From positions 1 through 45,091 of the forward strand of contig CAMHOW010000014.1 in the NCBI GenBank assembly GCA_946186895.1: a DNA stretch of 45,091 nt, read 5' to 3'. Of this stretch, positions 14,608-23,147 are shown one piece after another. The DNA comes from an uncultured Fibrobacter sp. (GTDB lineage Bacteria > Fibrobacterota > Fibrobacteria > Fibrobacterales > Fibrobacteraceae). Position numbers and translations under genes: made by a program. Below the pieces are notes generated by a model. The model was given only the letters and a program-made list of their open reading frames with translations. It had not been told where the DNA came from and did not search any database. How positions within the stretch are numbered: position 1 is the stretch's first letter; each line of letters begins with the position of its first letter.

Positions 14608-16536
14608 ATGATGAAAAAGTTATTTGTCCTTTTGTTCCTTACTTTTGCTGTTGTTGCGAGTGCAGCTCAGATTAAGGATATGAAGTTTGTTTGTGATGCA
14701 AAAAAATGCGGAATAGAATTCCAATTTGCATCTGAAGATGACTTGCCTACGTTCTTCCAGAAATATGATGCTTCTGGGAAAAAACTTACGGTTGGTTTCT
14801 CCAGTACCGAATTTGCTCTGGGTGAAGGCAACTATGACATAGACGCGGCCTCCGAATGGGTGAAGTTCATGAGGGTCTTTAAGGAAAAATACCGTGGTAT
14901 GGATTTCTTGAAGATTGAAATGGCTGTTGGTCCTTCGATTGCTAGTGACAAGAATGAGATTTCTTTGGATGATTCCAACTTCCTGTTGAAACTCAATGGA
15001 AATAAGGGCAAGGCCTGGACTCTTTCCAAGATTTTCGCAGAAAAGAAAAAGGCTGCCGATAAGGCCGCAGCTGAGGAAAAGAAGCGTCTGGCTGAAGAGA
15101 AGAAAGCCGCTGAAAAGCAGGCTCTCGAAGCCAAGAAGGCTGCTGAGAAGCAGGCCCTTGAAGACAAGAAGGCCGCCGCTAAGGCCGCTGCCGAAGAAAA
15201 GAAACGTCTAGCTGAAGAAAAGAAAGCTGCCGAGAAGCAGGCCCTCGAAGACAAGAAGGCCGCCGCCAAGGCCGCTGCCGAAGAAAAGAAGCGTCTGGCC
15301 GAAGAGAAGAAGGCCGCTGAAAAGGCTGCCCTTGAAGAGAAAAAACGCTTGGCCGAGGAGAAGAAGGCTGCGGAAAAGGCGGCTAAGGAAGAAGCCAAAC
15401 GTTTGGCAGAAGCGCAGAAAAATCTGGATAAGGCCATTAAGGAAGGCGGTGCAATTTCTGCCCTTTTGCCTAGTGTCAAGGAATTCACAGTCCTGATGGG
15501 TTCAGGAATGGAACAGTTCCGTTTGGTGACAGACGATCCCATTGATTTCAACAATGTGTCCAATCCTGATAAGGCCTCCATTATTACTGTCGGCGTTGCT
15601 GGACCCCAGAAGTCTCCGACTTTCAAGATTGGTGCCGGTTCTCTCGTCAAGTCTGTGACCTGGGGTGCCAATGGCCTGAAACTCCAGCTTCCTGTGGGAC
15701 TTCGTCCTGTTATCTTGGTGCAGGATGGAGCCTTGGTCTTGCAGACCACTGAGAGTGCCATTAAGAAGGATGGATTCATTTTCTGGTCAGCTCGCCCTGA
15801 TGGAATCTTTGTCCGTGACTGGATGAAGGCTGCAGATGCAAGCCAGAGTTTTGATTCCTTCGTGAACAAGTACGACAAGGACAGTAAGAAAATCGTATCT
15901 GGCGCTCAGGTGTTCCACCTGAAGCCCGTGGTCCGCGAGCTTATTGTGGTGGAAGATGAAATTGATATGTATGCCGGTCCTAATGACAATTCTCAGGTCA
16001 TTAACCGCCTTACTTTTGGTGATAGACTTGTGAATATGGATTTGGTTGGCCTCTATTACAAGGTCCAGAGCGGAGCTCGCGTGGGTTTTGTAAATCGTAG
16101 GTCCGTAAGCTACAAGGATGAACTTTCTGCTGTTCAGCAAGAAAGACTCAAGCAGGTGGACAAGGAAAGAGGTGAACTTGCCGAAGGCACTGTTACCATT
16201 GCAAGCCAGCTGGACGGTATGTACGAAGATCGTGTTACTTACAGCTCTTTTGGCCGCCGAGACCCCTTTGTAGAGGTCAAGGGCCTGGTTGAAGAAGGCA
16301 TTAACATTGACCAGGTGGAACTGGTGGGTATCATTTGGGAATCCGATGTGCCTATGGCCATTTTGGTGGAAGCTAAGAATCCGTCCATATCTTATACCCT
16401 CAAGGAAGGGGATAAGATCTTGAACGGCAAGGTATTGAAAATTACAGAAACAGATGTGCTCTTCCTGATTCAAGAATTCGGTGTGAGCCGTCGCTACTCC
16501 ATGGGTCTTCCCGATAAGTATGGGGGTAAAAAGTGA
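14608..16536 (+). CDS. pilP: Composite PilP-type pilus protein: AMIN-like domain, Lys/Glu/Ala helix, SH3b domain, PilP domain
   Basis: 642 residues against ~170 for classical PilP. Signal peptide MKKLFVLLFLTFAVVASAA, without a lipobox. Residues ~21-125 (FVCDAKKCGIEFQF... KKLTVGFSSTEFAL) look like an AMIN-type domain, as found at the N-terminus of PilQ in other bacteria. Residues ~147-275 are a Lys/Glu/Ala single-helix or coiled-coil region built of 29-residue repeats. Residues ~437-510 are an SH3b domain (DEIDMYAGPNDNSQVINRLT...YYKVQSGARVGFVNRRSV). Residues ~544-640 are the PilP fold: FGRRDPFVEV, VELVGIIWESDVPMAILVEA, YTLKEGDKILNGKVLKITE. The PilP assignment rests on that C-terminus plus position between pilO and pilQ. 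The SH3b domain and long helix suggest peptidoglycan contact and spanning of the periplasm. It overlaps pilQ by 4 nt. Confidence 0.85.
   Translation: MMKKLFVLLFLTFAVVASAAQIKDMKFVCDAKKCGIEFQFASEDDLPTFFQKYDASGKKLTVGFSSTEFALGEGNYDIDAASEWVKFMRVFKEKYRGMDFLKIEMAVGPSIASDKNEISLDDSNFLLKLNGNKGKAWTLSKIFAEKKKAADKAAAEEKKRLAEEKKAAEKQALEAKKAAEKQALEDKKAAAKAAAEEKKRLAEEKKAAEKQALEDKKAAAKAAAEEKKRLAEEKKAAEKAALEEKKRLAEEKKAAEKAAKEEAKRLAEAQKNLDKAIKEGGAISALLPSVKEFTVLMGSGMEQFRLVTDDPIDFNNVSNPDKASIITVGVAGPQKSPTFKIGAGSLVKSVTWGANGLKLQLPVGLRPVILVQDGALVLQTTESAIKKDGFIFWSARPDGIFVRDWMKAADASQSFDSFVNKYDKDSKKIVSGAQVFHLKPVVRELIVVEDEIDMYAGPNDNSQVINRLTFGDRLVNMDLVGLYYKVQSGARVGFVNRRSVSYKDELSAVQQERLKQVDKERGELAEGTVTIASQLDGMYEDRVTYSSFGRRDPFVEVKGLVEEGINIDQVELVGIIWESDVPMAILVEAKNPSISYTLKEGDKILNGKVLKITETDVLFLIQEFGVSRRYSMGLPDKYGGKK
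15050..15405 (+). repeat. 87-bp coding tandem repeat in pilP (Lys/Glu/Ala helix)
   Basis: Two nearly identical 87-bp units start at 15163 and 15250 (GACAAGAAGGCCGCCGC...), flanked by partial units. They encode KKAAAKAAAEEKKRLAEEKK-type helix repeats of 29 residues. Copy number is expected to vary between strains by slippage or recombination. Confidence 0.85.
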
Positions 16537-18077
16537 AAAAAGTAGCCAAGATCGTTCTCATTCTGCTTCTTGCTGTAGGTTTTGCGGCGTCCTTTGCCCA
16601 GCAGCCTGCAGAAAGTGGCCCTTCGGAGCCCAACAAGAAGCTGTATAACTTCACCTTTGTGGATATGGACTTTGATGCCGTATTCCGTTCCCTTTCCGTG
16701 ACGGCGGGTGTGGACATTCTTCTTGCTCCCGATGTGAAGGGCAAGATGAGCCTCAAGATCACCAAGAAGACTTGGCAAGAGACCTTGGACATTATCTGTG
16801 AGATTAATGACCTGACCTGGCTTATTCAGGACAAGTACATTGTCATCCAGCGTTCCAGTACCTATCAGGCCAAGCAGAAGAAACTTGCTGACGAAGAGGC
16901 GCAGGCTGAACAGAATGCTCCTTTGGTCCGTAAGAACTTCCAGGTGCACCATGCTAAGGCCGATGAGCTTGTGAAGGTGCTGGAAAGCATGAAGTCCAAT
17001 CGTGGCCGTATTACGGTGGTGGATCGCACCAACTCTATCATTGTTTACGATACGGATTCCCGTATTGAACAGATGGACAATGCTCTGAGTGAACTGGACG
17101 TGGAAACACTCCAGATTATGATTACCGCAAAGCTTGTGGTGGTGAACAGCGAACTTGCTCGCGAACTGGGTGTGGACTGGACTGCTACTATGGGTAGCAC
17201 GGCTCTTACTCCTGGTACGGCTGGTACCCCTAACGGAAGTGGCGCTGGCGATACTCGTACAAGTGCGGCTATCCGTTCTTTCCCCAACGGTGCATCTCCC
17301 GCTGTGGGCGGTGCCTCTACGGCCATCACAACCAGCGTTCTGGATAACCATTTGCAGCTGGCCATTTCTAACCTGATGGGTGACGCTTCTACCGAAGTGT
17401 TGGCTAGCCCCCAGGTTTCTACTCTGGATAACACGGAAGCTCAGGTATTCATGGGTGACAAGGTCTCTATTCGTGTGATTGACGACAGTGGCGAGTCTTC
17501 TACCCAGCTGGTGGAAACAGGTATCAAGCTGACGGTGACGCCCCATGTATCTGGTGACAACCGCATTTTGCTGGACCTGCATCCCGAAAACAACTCCTAC
17601 GATTACGACTCTAAGGGTGAAATCGTCATCAGTACTCAGGAAGCCAAGACGAAGGTTGTTGTTGCTGATGGTGAAACCGTGGTTATCGGCGGTTTGACTC
17701 GTAACGAGACACAGGAATCCGAAAGTGGTATCCCGTTCTTGAAGGATATTCCGCTCTTTGGCAACCTGTTCAAGTTCTCTCGTAAGTCTGTGGTCAAGAA
17801 AGACCTGGTGATTTTCGTGACTCCGCGTATTATCCGCAATTACATTGGCGATGTGGATATTTCCGAAGTCTCTGCTGAAAAGGGAAGCGCTCCCGCAGCG
17901 GCTCCTACGGCTCAGAAGGTTGAGCAGCAGCCTGCCGAAAAGCAGGCCCCTGCAGCAGCTCCTGCTAAGCAACAGGCTCCTGCAGCTGCTCCCGCAAAGC
18001 AAGAGGCAAAGCCTGCCGCCTCCAAGGCTCCTGCCGCCCCTGCTCCGGCAAAAAGCGATGCCGGCGATTGGGAATAA
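16533..18077 (+). CDS. pilQ: Type IV pilus secretin PilQ
   Basis: Outer-membrane secretin ring through which the pilus passes. Signal peptide MKKVAKIVLILLLAVGFAAS then FAQQ. N0/STN-like domain ~37-105 (FTFVDMDFDAVFRSLSVTAG). N1/NolW domain ~128-188 (FQVHHAKADELVKVLESM). Secretin core ~190-440 with EVLASPQVSTLDNTEAQVFM, VETGIKLTVTPHVSGDNRI, VVIGGLTRNETQESESGIPF then LKDIPLFGNLF. The tail is Pro/Ala/Gln rich (~450-514), low complexity. At 514 residues it is shorter than most PilQ because it lacks N-terminal AMIN domains; one appears to sit in the preceding PilP fusion. The start is a GTG at 16533 overlapping the pilP stop, with GGGGG 7 nt upstream. Confidence 0.92.
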   Translation: MKKVAKIVLILLLAVGFAASFAQQPAESGPSEPNKKLYNFTFVDMDFDAVFRSLSVTAGVDILLAPDVKGKMSLKITKKTWQETLDIICEINDLTWLIQDKYIVIQRSSTYQAKQKKLADEEAQAEQNAPLVRKNFQVHHAKADELVKVLESMKSNRGRITVVDRTNSIIVYDTDSRIEQMDNALSELDVETLQIMITAKLVVVNSELARELGVDWTATMGSTALTPGTAGTPNGSGAGDTRTSAAIRSFPNGASPAVGGASTAITTSVLDNHLQLAISNLMGDASTEVLASPQVSTLDNTEAQVFMGDKVSIRVIDDSGESSTQLVETGIKLTVTPHVSGDNRILLDLHPENNSYDYDSKGEIVISTQEAKTKVVVADGETVVIGGLTRNETQESESGIPFLKDIPLFGNLFKFSRKSVVKKDLVIFVTPRIIRNYIGDVDISEVSAEKGSAPAAAPTAQKVEQQPAEKQAPAAAPAKQQAPAAAPAKQEAKPAASKAPAAPAPAKSDAGDWE

Positions 18078-18097
18078 TTGAGTATATTATGGTTTTG

Positions 18098-18128
18098 AAA
18101 AAGCCGGGACAAAAGTCCTGGCTTTTTT
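18098..18128 (+). terminator. Intrinsic terminator of the pil operon
   Basis: 13-bp stem AAAAAGCCGGGAC / GTCCTGGCTTTTT (one G-T pair) with an AAAA loop, followed by Ts. It lies 21 nt after the pilQ stop. Confidence 0.9.
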
Positions 18129-18149
18129 CTTTGTGTCACGGAACTTTTC

Positions 18150-18156
18150 TATATTG
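18150..18156 (+). promoter_or_regulatory. TATATTG -10-like element before the UvrD-type helicase gene
   Basis: ACTTTTCTATATTGTACATT, 24 nt upstream of the ATG at 18181 and just after the pil operon terminator, so a new transcription unit must start here. No TTGACA at -35. Confidence 0.5.
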
Positions 18157-18180
18157 TACATTTGAGCAAGGAGTCCTTTG

Positions 18181-20646
18181 ATGGCCAATGTAGTTGATGA
18201 TATTGTCTTAAATAGAGAACTTAACCCGGAGCAAGCAGCAGCGGCTAAGAAAATTGATGGCCCTATGCTTATTTTGGCGGGTGCGGGTTCGGGTAAGACA
18301 CGTGCCATCACCTACAAGATTGCCCACTTGGTTTCGTTCCATCAGGTGGAGGCGGACCGGATTTTGGCAGTTACTTTCACCAACAAGGCCGCCCGAGAGA
18401 TGAAAGACCGTATCCAGAAGCTTTTGCAGGTTCGTCTGGCCTTCAATTGGATGGGAACCTTTCATTCTGTGTGCTTGAAACTTTTGAGGCTCTGCCTTAC
18501 CAAGGATTTCGTTATCCACGCTATGGGTGGTTCGTGGTATGACAGCAATTTCTCTATTTATGACGATGATGATCAAAAAAGGATTCTGAAAGAAATTCTC
18601 AAGGAAGAACTGGGCGATAATTACGATGCCGCCGAAGTGAAAAAATTGCACGGTGCTATTTCTCGCTATAAGAATACCATCCTTTATACTAACGGCGAAG
18701 CGGTTCTGCAGACCCCCGATGTGGCCATGATGCGGGCGGAGTTTGCTGATGAGGAACGAAAGGCTCGGCTTTACGCAGAATACCAGAAACGCCTTAAGGA
18801 ATCCAATGCCATGGATTTTGATGACTTGCTGTTCAATACGGTGCTGATGCTCCAGAAGGTGCCGCATCTTGCAGACCAGTTGAGCGAACGTTACCAGTAT
18901 GTGGTGGTGGACGAATACCAGGATACCAATGATGTTCAGTACGAACTTTTGAAATTACTGATTAACGAGCAGAAAAATGTGACGGTGGTTGGTGATGATG
19001 ACCAGAGTATTTACGGCTGGCGCGGTGCCAACATCAAGATTATCCGCAATTTCCATCGTGACTTTGCTCCGGTAACCATCGTCAAGTTGGAGCGTAATTA
19101 CCGCTCTACCTCTAACATCGTGAAGGGTGCGGGTTCTGTCATTGCGAATAATGTGCGTCCGTTGGAAATGCAGAAGGTGGTGTATTCCAAGGAAGAGGCT
19201 GGGGACCCTATTCGCGTGCGGCATATGGTGGATGACCGTAGCGAGGCTCAACAGATTGCAACGCTCATCGCCGTTGCTGGCGAAGCGAACTATTCCAAGA
19301 CTGCCGTGTTCTATCGAACCAATGCACAGTCCCGTGTGATTGAAAAGGCTTTGAACGATAACCGTATTCCTTCCGTGATTTTTGGGGGAACTCGGTTTTG
19401 GGACCACAAGGAAGTTCGGGATATCCTTTCGTATTTGCGCTTGCTTTCTAATGAGAAGGACGATGCTGCCCACTTGCGTGTTATCAACACTCCGCCCCGA
19501 GCCATTGGAAAAACTTCTGTGGAATCGGTGCTTACCCGAGTGCGCAATGGAGAAGGAACATTCTGGCAGATGCTGGTAGCCGAAGCCAATGGCGTGTCCC
19601 GTTCCGCACCCAAGCTAAAGGGCTTTGTGGAATTAGTTGAAACATGGAAAGGTCTGGTTGCAGCCGGAGAAACCCCTTTGCCATTGCTGGCGGAACGTAT
19701 TGTAAACGATATCGCTTACAAGGAATTTTTGCGTAAGGACGATGAACTTTCGGCGGATGAGCGTATCGGCAACGTGGACGAAATGATTAATGCCATCCGC
19801 GAATTTGACGAAGAACATCCCGGTGCAACCCTAGACGCCTTCCTTCAGGACATCTCCCTCTTGACTGATGGCGATAAGAAGGTGGATGACTCCAAAGGCC
19901 AGGTAACCCTTATGACCATCCACATGGCGAAGGGCCTGGAGTTCAATACGGTGCATATTGCAGGTTGTGACGAAGGTATCTTTCCGCTGATTCGGGAAAG
20001 CTCTATGCTGAGCACTAAGGAGATGAACGACCAACTTGAAGAAGAGCGTCGCTTGTTTTATGTGGGCTGTACCCGCGCTGAAAAGAAACTGTACCTGTAC
20101 CATGCGGAACGGAGGTTTTTCCAGGGTTCAATTCGTCCTTTTTTACCATCCCGTTTTTTGAAGGAATTGGATCCTTCTGTGGTAGAATTTACGCCTTGTA
20201 TAGACGAACGTCCCGCATTTTCGGGTTGGACTCCTGGTACCCCGGCGACACCTCGCTATAACCAGGCTCCGGCCTTTGTCCGCAACAGAAGTACGGGGTC
20301 CAGTTCTTCATCGGGTTTTTCCAGTGGGGCCCGCTTCGGTGGCTCTAGGTCTTCTGTTCCGGAATCGGTTCGTAAGAACGACCAACGCATTGTGTATCGT
20401 AACCCGGTCAAGGTGGCTGCACCTGCAAGGCCTGCCGATACCTCAGGTCCACGCATTGTATATGATGAATATAGCGAGAATCCCTTCCACCCGGGAGCTC
20501 GCGTTCGTCATTCCAAGTTTGGAATGGGGGTCGTTACCCGCTTTTATGGTACGGGGGACAATGCCCGTGTAGACGTGCGCTTCGGTTCTGATAGCTCGGT
20601 AAGGACCATTATACTGAAATATGCGGCCTTGGAAGTGGTTGGGTAA
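18181..20646 (+). CDS. ATP-dependent DNA helicase of the UvrD/PcrA family
   Basis: 3'-5' superfamily 1A helicase for nucleotide-excision and mismatch repair and for clearing replication conflicts. Motifs in order: Q-motif LNPEQAAAAK, Walker A LAGAGSGKTRAI, Ia VTFTNKAAREM, II VVDEYQDTN, III GDDDQSIYGWRGA, IV LERNYRS, V TIHMAKGLEFNTVHIAGCDE, and VI EEERRLFYVGCTRAEKKLYL. 821 residues, typical. A Ser/Arg-rich linker (~residues 690-745) is followed by a C-terminal Tudor-like domain (PGARVRHSKFGMGVVTRFYG) that binds RNA polymerase in PcrA/UvrD. ATG at 18181 with AAGGAG 8 nt upstream. PcrA and UvrD cannot be told apart confidently here. Confidence 0.93.
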   Translation: MANVVDDIVLNRELNPEQAAAAKKIDGPMLILAGAGSGKTRAITYKIAHLVSFHQVEADRILAVTFTNKAAREMKDRIQKLLQVRLAFNWMGTFHSVCLKLLRLCLTKDFVIHAMGGSWYDSNFSIYDDDDQKRILKEILKEELGDNYDAAEVKKLHGAISRYKNTILYTNGEAVLQTPDVAMMRAEFADEERKARLYAEYQKRLKESNAMDFDDLLFNTVLMLQKVPHLADQLSERYQYVVVDEYQDTNDVQYELLKLLINEQKNVTVVGDDDQSIYGWRGANIKIIRNFHRDFAPVTIVKLERNYRSTSNIVKGAGSVIANNVRPLEMQKVVYSKEEAGDPIRVRHMVDDRSEAQQIATLIAVAGEANYSKTAVFYRTNAQSRVIEKALNDNRIPSVIFGGTRFWDHKEVRDILSYLRLLSNEKDDAAHLRVINTPPRAIGKTSVESVLTRVRNGEGTFWQMLVAEANGVSRSAPKLKGFVELVETWKGLVAAGETPLPLLAERIVNDIAYKEFLRKDDELSADERIGNVDEMINAIREFDEEHPGATLDAFLQDISLLTDGDKKVDDSKGQVTLMTIHMAKGLEFNTVHIAGCDEGIFPLIRESSMLSTKEMNDQLEEERRLFYVGCTRAEKKLYLYHAERRFFQGSIRPFLPSRFLKELDPSVVEFTPCIDERPAFSGWTPGTPATPRYNQAPAFVRNRSTGSSSSSGFSSGARFGGSRSSVPESVRKNDQRIVYRNPVKVAAPARPADTSGPRIVYDEYSENPFHPGARVRHSKFGMGVVTRFYGTGDNARVDVRFGSDSSVRTIILKYAALEVVG

Positions 20647-20667
20647 GTGAGAAAATTCAAAATTTAC

Positions 20668-20674
20668 TATATTG
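20668..20674 (+). promoter_or_regulatory. TATATTG -10-like element before gatC
   Basis: AATTTACTATATTGTGAG, 26 nt before the ATG at 20701, which has GGAGAG as Shine-Dalgarno. Confidence 0.45.
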
Positions 20675-20700
20675 TGAGTTGAAAAGATTGGAGAGTTCCC

Positions 20701-20988
20701 ATGCTTGAAAGTGAAGAAGTCCTGAAGCTTGCAAAATTGTCCCGCCTGAGCATTTCCGAAGAGGAAATTCCTGCTGTCAAGGGCCACCTGGACAAGATGC
20801 TTGACCATCTGGAGGCCTTGAAGGCCCTGGATCTTTCTCATGTGGAACCAATGACCGCCGTTGAGACCGGCGAGACGATTCTTCGTGAAGATGTTCCTGT
20901 ACAGGGCTTTACCCTGGAACAGGCTTTTGCAAATGCTCCGGCGGTGGAAAACGACCACTTCGCCATTCCCAAGGTCATTGGTGGCTAG
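20701..20988 (+). CDS. gatC: Asp-tRNA(Asn)/Glu-tRNA(Gln) amidotransferase subunit C
   Basis: Small subunit that stabilises GatA in the GatCAB amidotransferase, which converts Glu-tRNA(Gln) and Asp-tRNA(Asn) to the amides. 95 residues with the family pattern: VLKLAKLSRLSISEEEIPAV, DKMLDHLEALKALDLSHVEP, LREDVP, and NAPAVENDHFAIPKVIGG at the end. GatA and GatB are not adjacent, so the complex is encoded at split loci here. A TATATTG element and GGAGAG precede it. kdsB starts 20 nt downstream. Confidence 0.92.
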   Translation: MLESEEVLKLAKLSRLSISEEEIPAVKGHLDKMLDHLEALKALDLSHVEPMTAVETGETILREDVPVQGFTLEQAFANAPAVENDHFAIPKVIGG

Positions 20989-21008
20989 TAGCCTCCTTTG
21001 CCTGGTTT

Positions 21009-21749
21009 ATGTCTCCTGTTTCTTGCATTGTTCCTGCCCGCATGGGGTCTTCCCGGTTTCCCGGAAAGCCTCTTTTTAAGTTGTGTGGAAAAGAGATGAT
21101 AGTCCGCACGCTGGAACGTGCGGCTCTTGCGGAATGCTTTGACCGAATCGTCTGCGCTACTGACAGCGATGAAATCGCAGAAGTGGTGTCCCGTGCAGGG
21201 TTTGAGTTTTTGCTGACAGGGGAGGCGGCCACGGGCTCCGACCGGGTGGCCGCCGCCGCCCGCGCCTTGGACCTTGATTTGGTGGTGAACCTGCAGGGGG
21301 ATGAACCCCTTGTTGAACCTTCTCTCCTGTGTGAGGTGGCGCGGGCCCTTGCCGGAAGTCCCGACTGCTGGGTGACGGTGGCCTGCCCGCTGAAGCCGGA
21401 GGATGTTCCCTTGAAGACTGTGGTGAAGGTCCTGGTAGAGAACGGTTTTGCTGTAGATTTTCGTCGGGAGATCCCGGCAGGCGAGGCTGATCGCTGGTTC
21501 CAGCACCAGGGTATCTACGCCTATTCGCGCAAGTCCCGCGATGAATTTACTTCTTTGTCCCAGAATAAGCTCGAATTGGAGCGTTCTTTGGAACAGATGC
21601 GGATTATGGGTATACGCCCTATCCGCATTGTCCAGAGCCCTTACGAAAGTATCTCTGTGGATGTGCCTTCTGACGCCAATGCCGTCGAAGCCTTGCTATA
21701 TGAACATAAAATGCAGAGGCTTCCCGATGGGCAACCTGAACGCACCTGA
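21009..21749 (+). CDS. kdsB: 3-deoxy-manno-octulosonate cytidylyltransferase (CMP-Kdo synthetase)
   Basis: Activates Kdo with CTP for lipid A-core assembly. 246 residues. Motifs: CIVPARMGSSRFPGKPL (nucleotide loop), VCATDSDEI, NLQGDEPLVEP, and YAYSRKSRDEF with LELERSLEQMRIM. All are standard for KdsB, and the length is normal. The cytoplasmic product feeds LPS synthesis, matching lptD at 4948. The 3' end overlaps the ComEA-like gene by 23 nt in another frame. Confidence 0.93.
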   Translation: MSPVSCIVPARMGSSRFPGKPLFKLCGKEMIVRTLERAALAECFDRIVCATDSDEIAEVVSRAGFEFLLTGEAATGSDRVAAAARALDLDLVVNLQGDEPLVEPSLLCEVARALAGSPDCWVTVACPLKPEDVPLKTVVKVLVENGFAVDFRREIPAGEADRWFQHQGIYAYSRKSRDEFTSLSQNKLELERSLEQMRIMGIRPIRIVQSPYESISVDVPSDANAVEALLYEHKMQRLPDGQPERT

Positions 21750-22197
21750 AAAACAAATCCTCCGTACAGCACTCGTCTTTTTGGTATTAGGCCTTCTTTT
21801 CCGATACCTTCCATGGGGTGTTCCTACTATCGGAGAGGTTAGAGAATACTCCAATCTGGAATATGGGGCAGAATGGTCTTCTACCCAAAGAGATTTCATG
21901 GCCAAACCGCCCGCAAATACATATAAACTAGCAAATGAAACTATGGGCGAACACAAATCTAAATCTCAAAAAAACAAGAAAATTAAGCAAAAAAAGCCAA
22001 ATTTGCCTATCCATGTCAACCATGCTGGGGTGGAAGAACTGTGTGCTTTGAAGGGGGTTGGACCCAAGCTTGCCGAGAAAATTTTGGCATTTCGCAACCA
22101 AAACGGGCCTTTTTCGGGACCTCAGGATTTGGAAAAAGTGCCCGGAATCGGCAAGAAAAAATTGGAGGGCCTCCTACAGGGGGTAATTTTTGATTAG
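21727..22197 (+). CDS. ComEA-like helix-hairpin-helix DNA-binding protein, membrane anchored
   Basis: 156 residues from the ATG at 21727, inside the kdsB 3' end. A transmembrane segment (TALVFLVLGLLFRYLPWGV, ~14-32) is followed by a linker and a Lys-rich stretch (KSKSQKNKKIKQKKPN). A C-terminal tandem HhH domain follows: PIHVNHAGVEELCALKGVGP then KLAEKILAFRNQNGPFSGP and LEKVPGIGKKKLEGL. This matches ComEA-type competence proteins that bind incoming double-stranded DNA in the periplasm. A role in uptake is supported by the PilM/PilN-like pair immediately downstream, but HhH domains also occur in other DNA proteins. Upstream in-frame starts would lie deep within kdsB and are rejected. Confidence 0.8.
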   Translation: MGNLNAPEKQILRTALVFLVLGLLFRYLPWGVPTIGEVREYSNLEYGAEWSSTQRDFMAKPPANTYKLANETMGEHKSKSQKNKKIKQKKPNLPIHVNHAGVEELCALKGVGPKLAEKILAFRNQNGPFSGPQDLEKVPGIGKKKLEGLLQGVIFD

Positions 22198-22232
22198 TTT
22201 TAGGGTGTACATTTTCATAAGTCGTTGAGTAT

Positions 22233-23147
22233 ATGAGTGATACGAAGATTTATCTAGGTATTGAGGTTGGGGATGCTTCCCTGAAAGTGGCCTTGTTGGA
22301 CTCCGCCGAAAAGCGAGTTTTGCGCACGGCCGTCCTCCAGACTGGGACTAGCCCTCTGGATGACGTTTACACTTTTGAAACGGTCCTCCAGGCTTGGTTG
22401 GAATCCATCCAGCAGGAATCCGTAGAGGCTGTGTCCTTGTCTATTCCGGCATTTCGCTCTGTTATCAGACAAGTTTTTGTGCCTGCCGAGGCTTGTGCCA
22501 ACCTCGAAGACTACCTGGAATGGTATTTGGAACTCATTACCAATGCAGAAAAGGGAGCCTATATCATGGACTACCAGGTCCTGTGCGGCGATGCTTCTGT
22601 GGGTGAGACGGTTCTTTTGATTGCGGTCCGCCGTGAATGGGTGGACGGTGTTCGTAAAGGCTTCCGTAACAAAGGGTTAGCGCCAAAGACCATGGAAGTG
22701 GATGTACTTTCCCTTTTGAACTTGATGGATTCTGCAGACCATATTGATGGCCTGGAATGTGTGATTAAAGCGGATTTTGCCGGTGTTACCCTGATGTGGA
22801 TTTCCAAGGATAGGCTTCAGGATTTGCGCTGTGTTTCTACTCTTTCTCTGGTGGACAAGTCCGCTGAAGAGGCCTACGGGTTCTTGGCTAACGGAATTCG
22901 CGAACAGATTGACTTTGCCAAGGAAGATGATGTTTCCTTTGACGTGAAGCAGATTCATCTGTGTGGCGAACTGGCAACGGACCCCCTGTTCATGAAGAAC
23001 TTGCAGGCGGCCCTTCCGGAACAACAGATTACCTTGATGGATTCCTTCTCTAACCTTAGACTTCCGGTGGAAGAAGAAGATTCTGCCGCCGTTCTTAGCT
23101 GTGCCGGTGCCATCGGTGCGGCTCTGAATCTGATGGAGGAAGTATGA
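22233..23147 (+). CDS. Second PilM-like actin-fold ATPase
   Basis: 304 residues, shorter than PilM at 12225 (382). N-terminus KIYLGIEVGDASLKVALLDS is the phosphate-1 loop of PilM-type actin folds (GIEVG.ASLKVA). EVDVLSLLNLM matches the PilM DIDIF.L.NA pattern, and QIHLCGELATDPLFMKNLQA sits at the adenosine-motif position. The nucleotide loops are weaker than in the first copy. It is coupled to the next gene by a 4-nt overlap (ATGA) and preceded by the ComEA-like gene. Likely the cytosolic ring component of a second pilus-like or DNA-uptake assembly; this is inferred from the pairing. Confidence 0.7.
   Translation: MSDTKIYLGIEVGDASLKVALLDSAEKRVLRTAVLQTGTSPLDDVYTFETVLQAWLESIQQESVEAVSLSIPAFRSVIRQVFVPAEACANLEDYLEWYLELITNAEKGAYIMDYQVLCGDASVGETVLLIAVRREWVDGVRKGFRNKGLAPKTMEVDVLSLLNLMDSADHIDGLECVIKADFAGVTLMWISKDRLQDLRCVSTLSLVDKSAEEAYGFLANGIREQIDFAKEDDVSFDVKQIHLCGELATDPLFMKNLQAALPEQQITLMDSFSNLRLPVEEEDSAAVLSCAGAIGAALNLMEEV

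Noticed and set aside
14832..15878. Minus-strand Ser/Ala/Phe-rich ORF opposite pilP.
   Set aside because: Produced by the Lys/Glu/Ala repeats read backwards; no start signals.
16494..18002. 502-residue minus-strand ORF opposite pilQ.
   Set aside because: pilQ is unmistakable on the plus strand; the opposite frame is open because of biased codon use (His/Arg/Ser-rich nonsense).
20701..20988. Possible loss of GatA/GatB next to gatC as a sign of gene decay.
   Set aside because: gatC is often separate from gatAB in bacteria; the gene looks intact.
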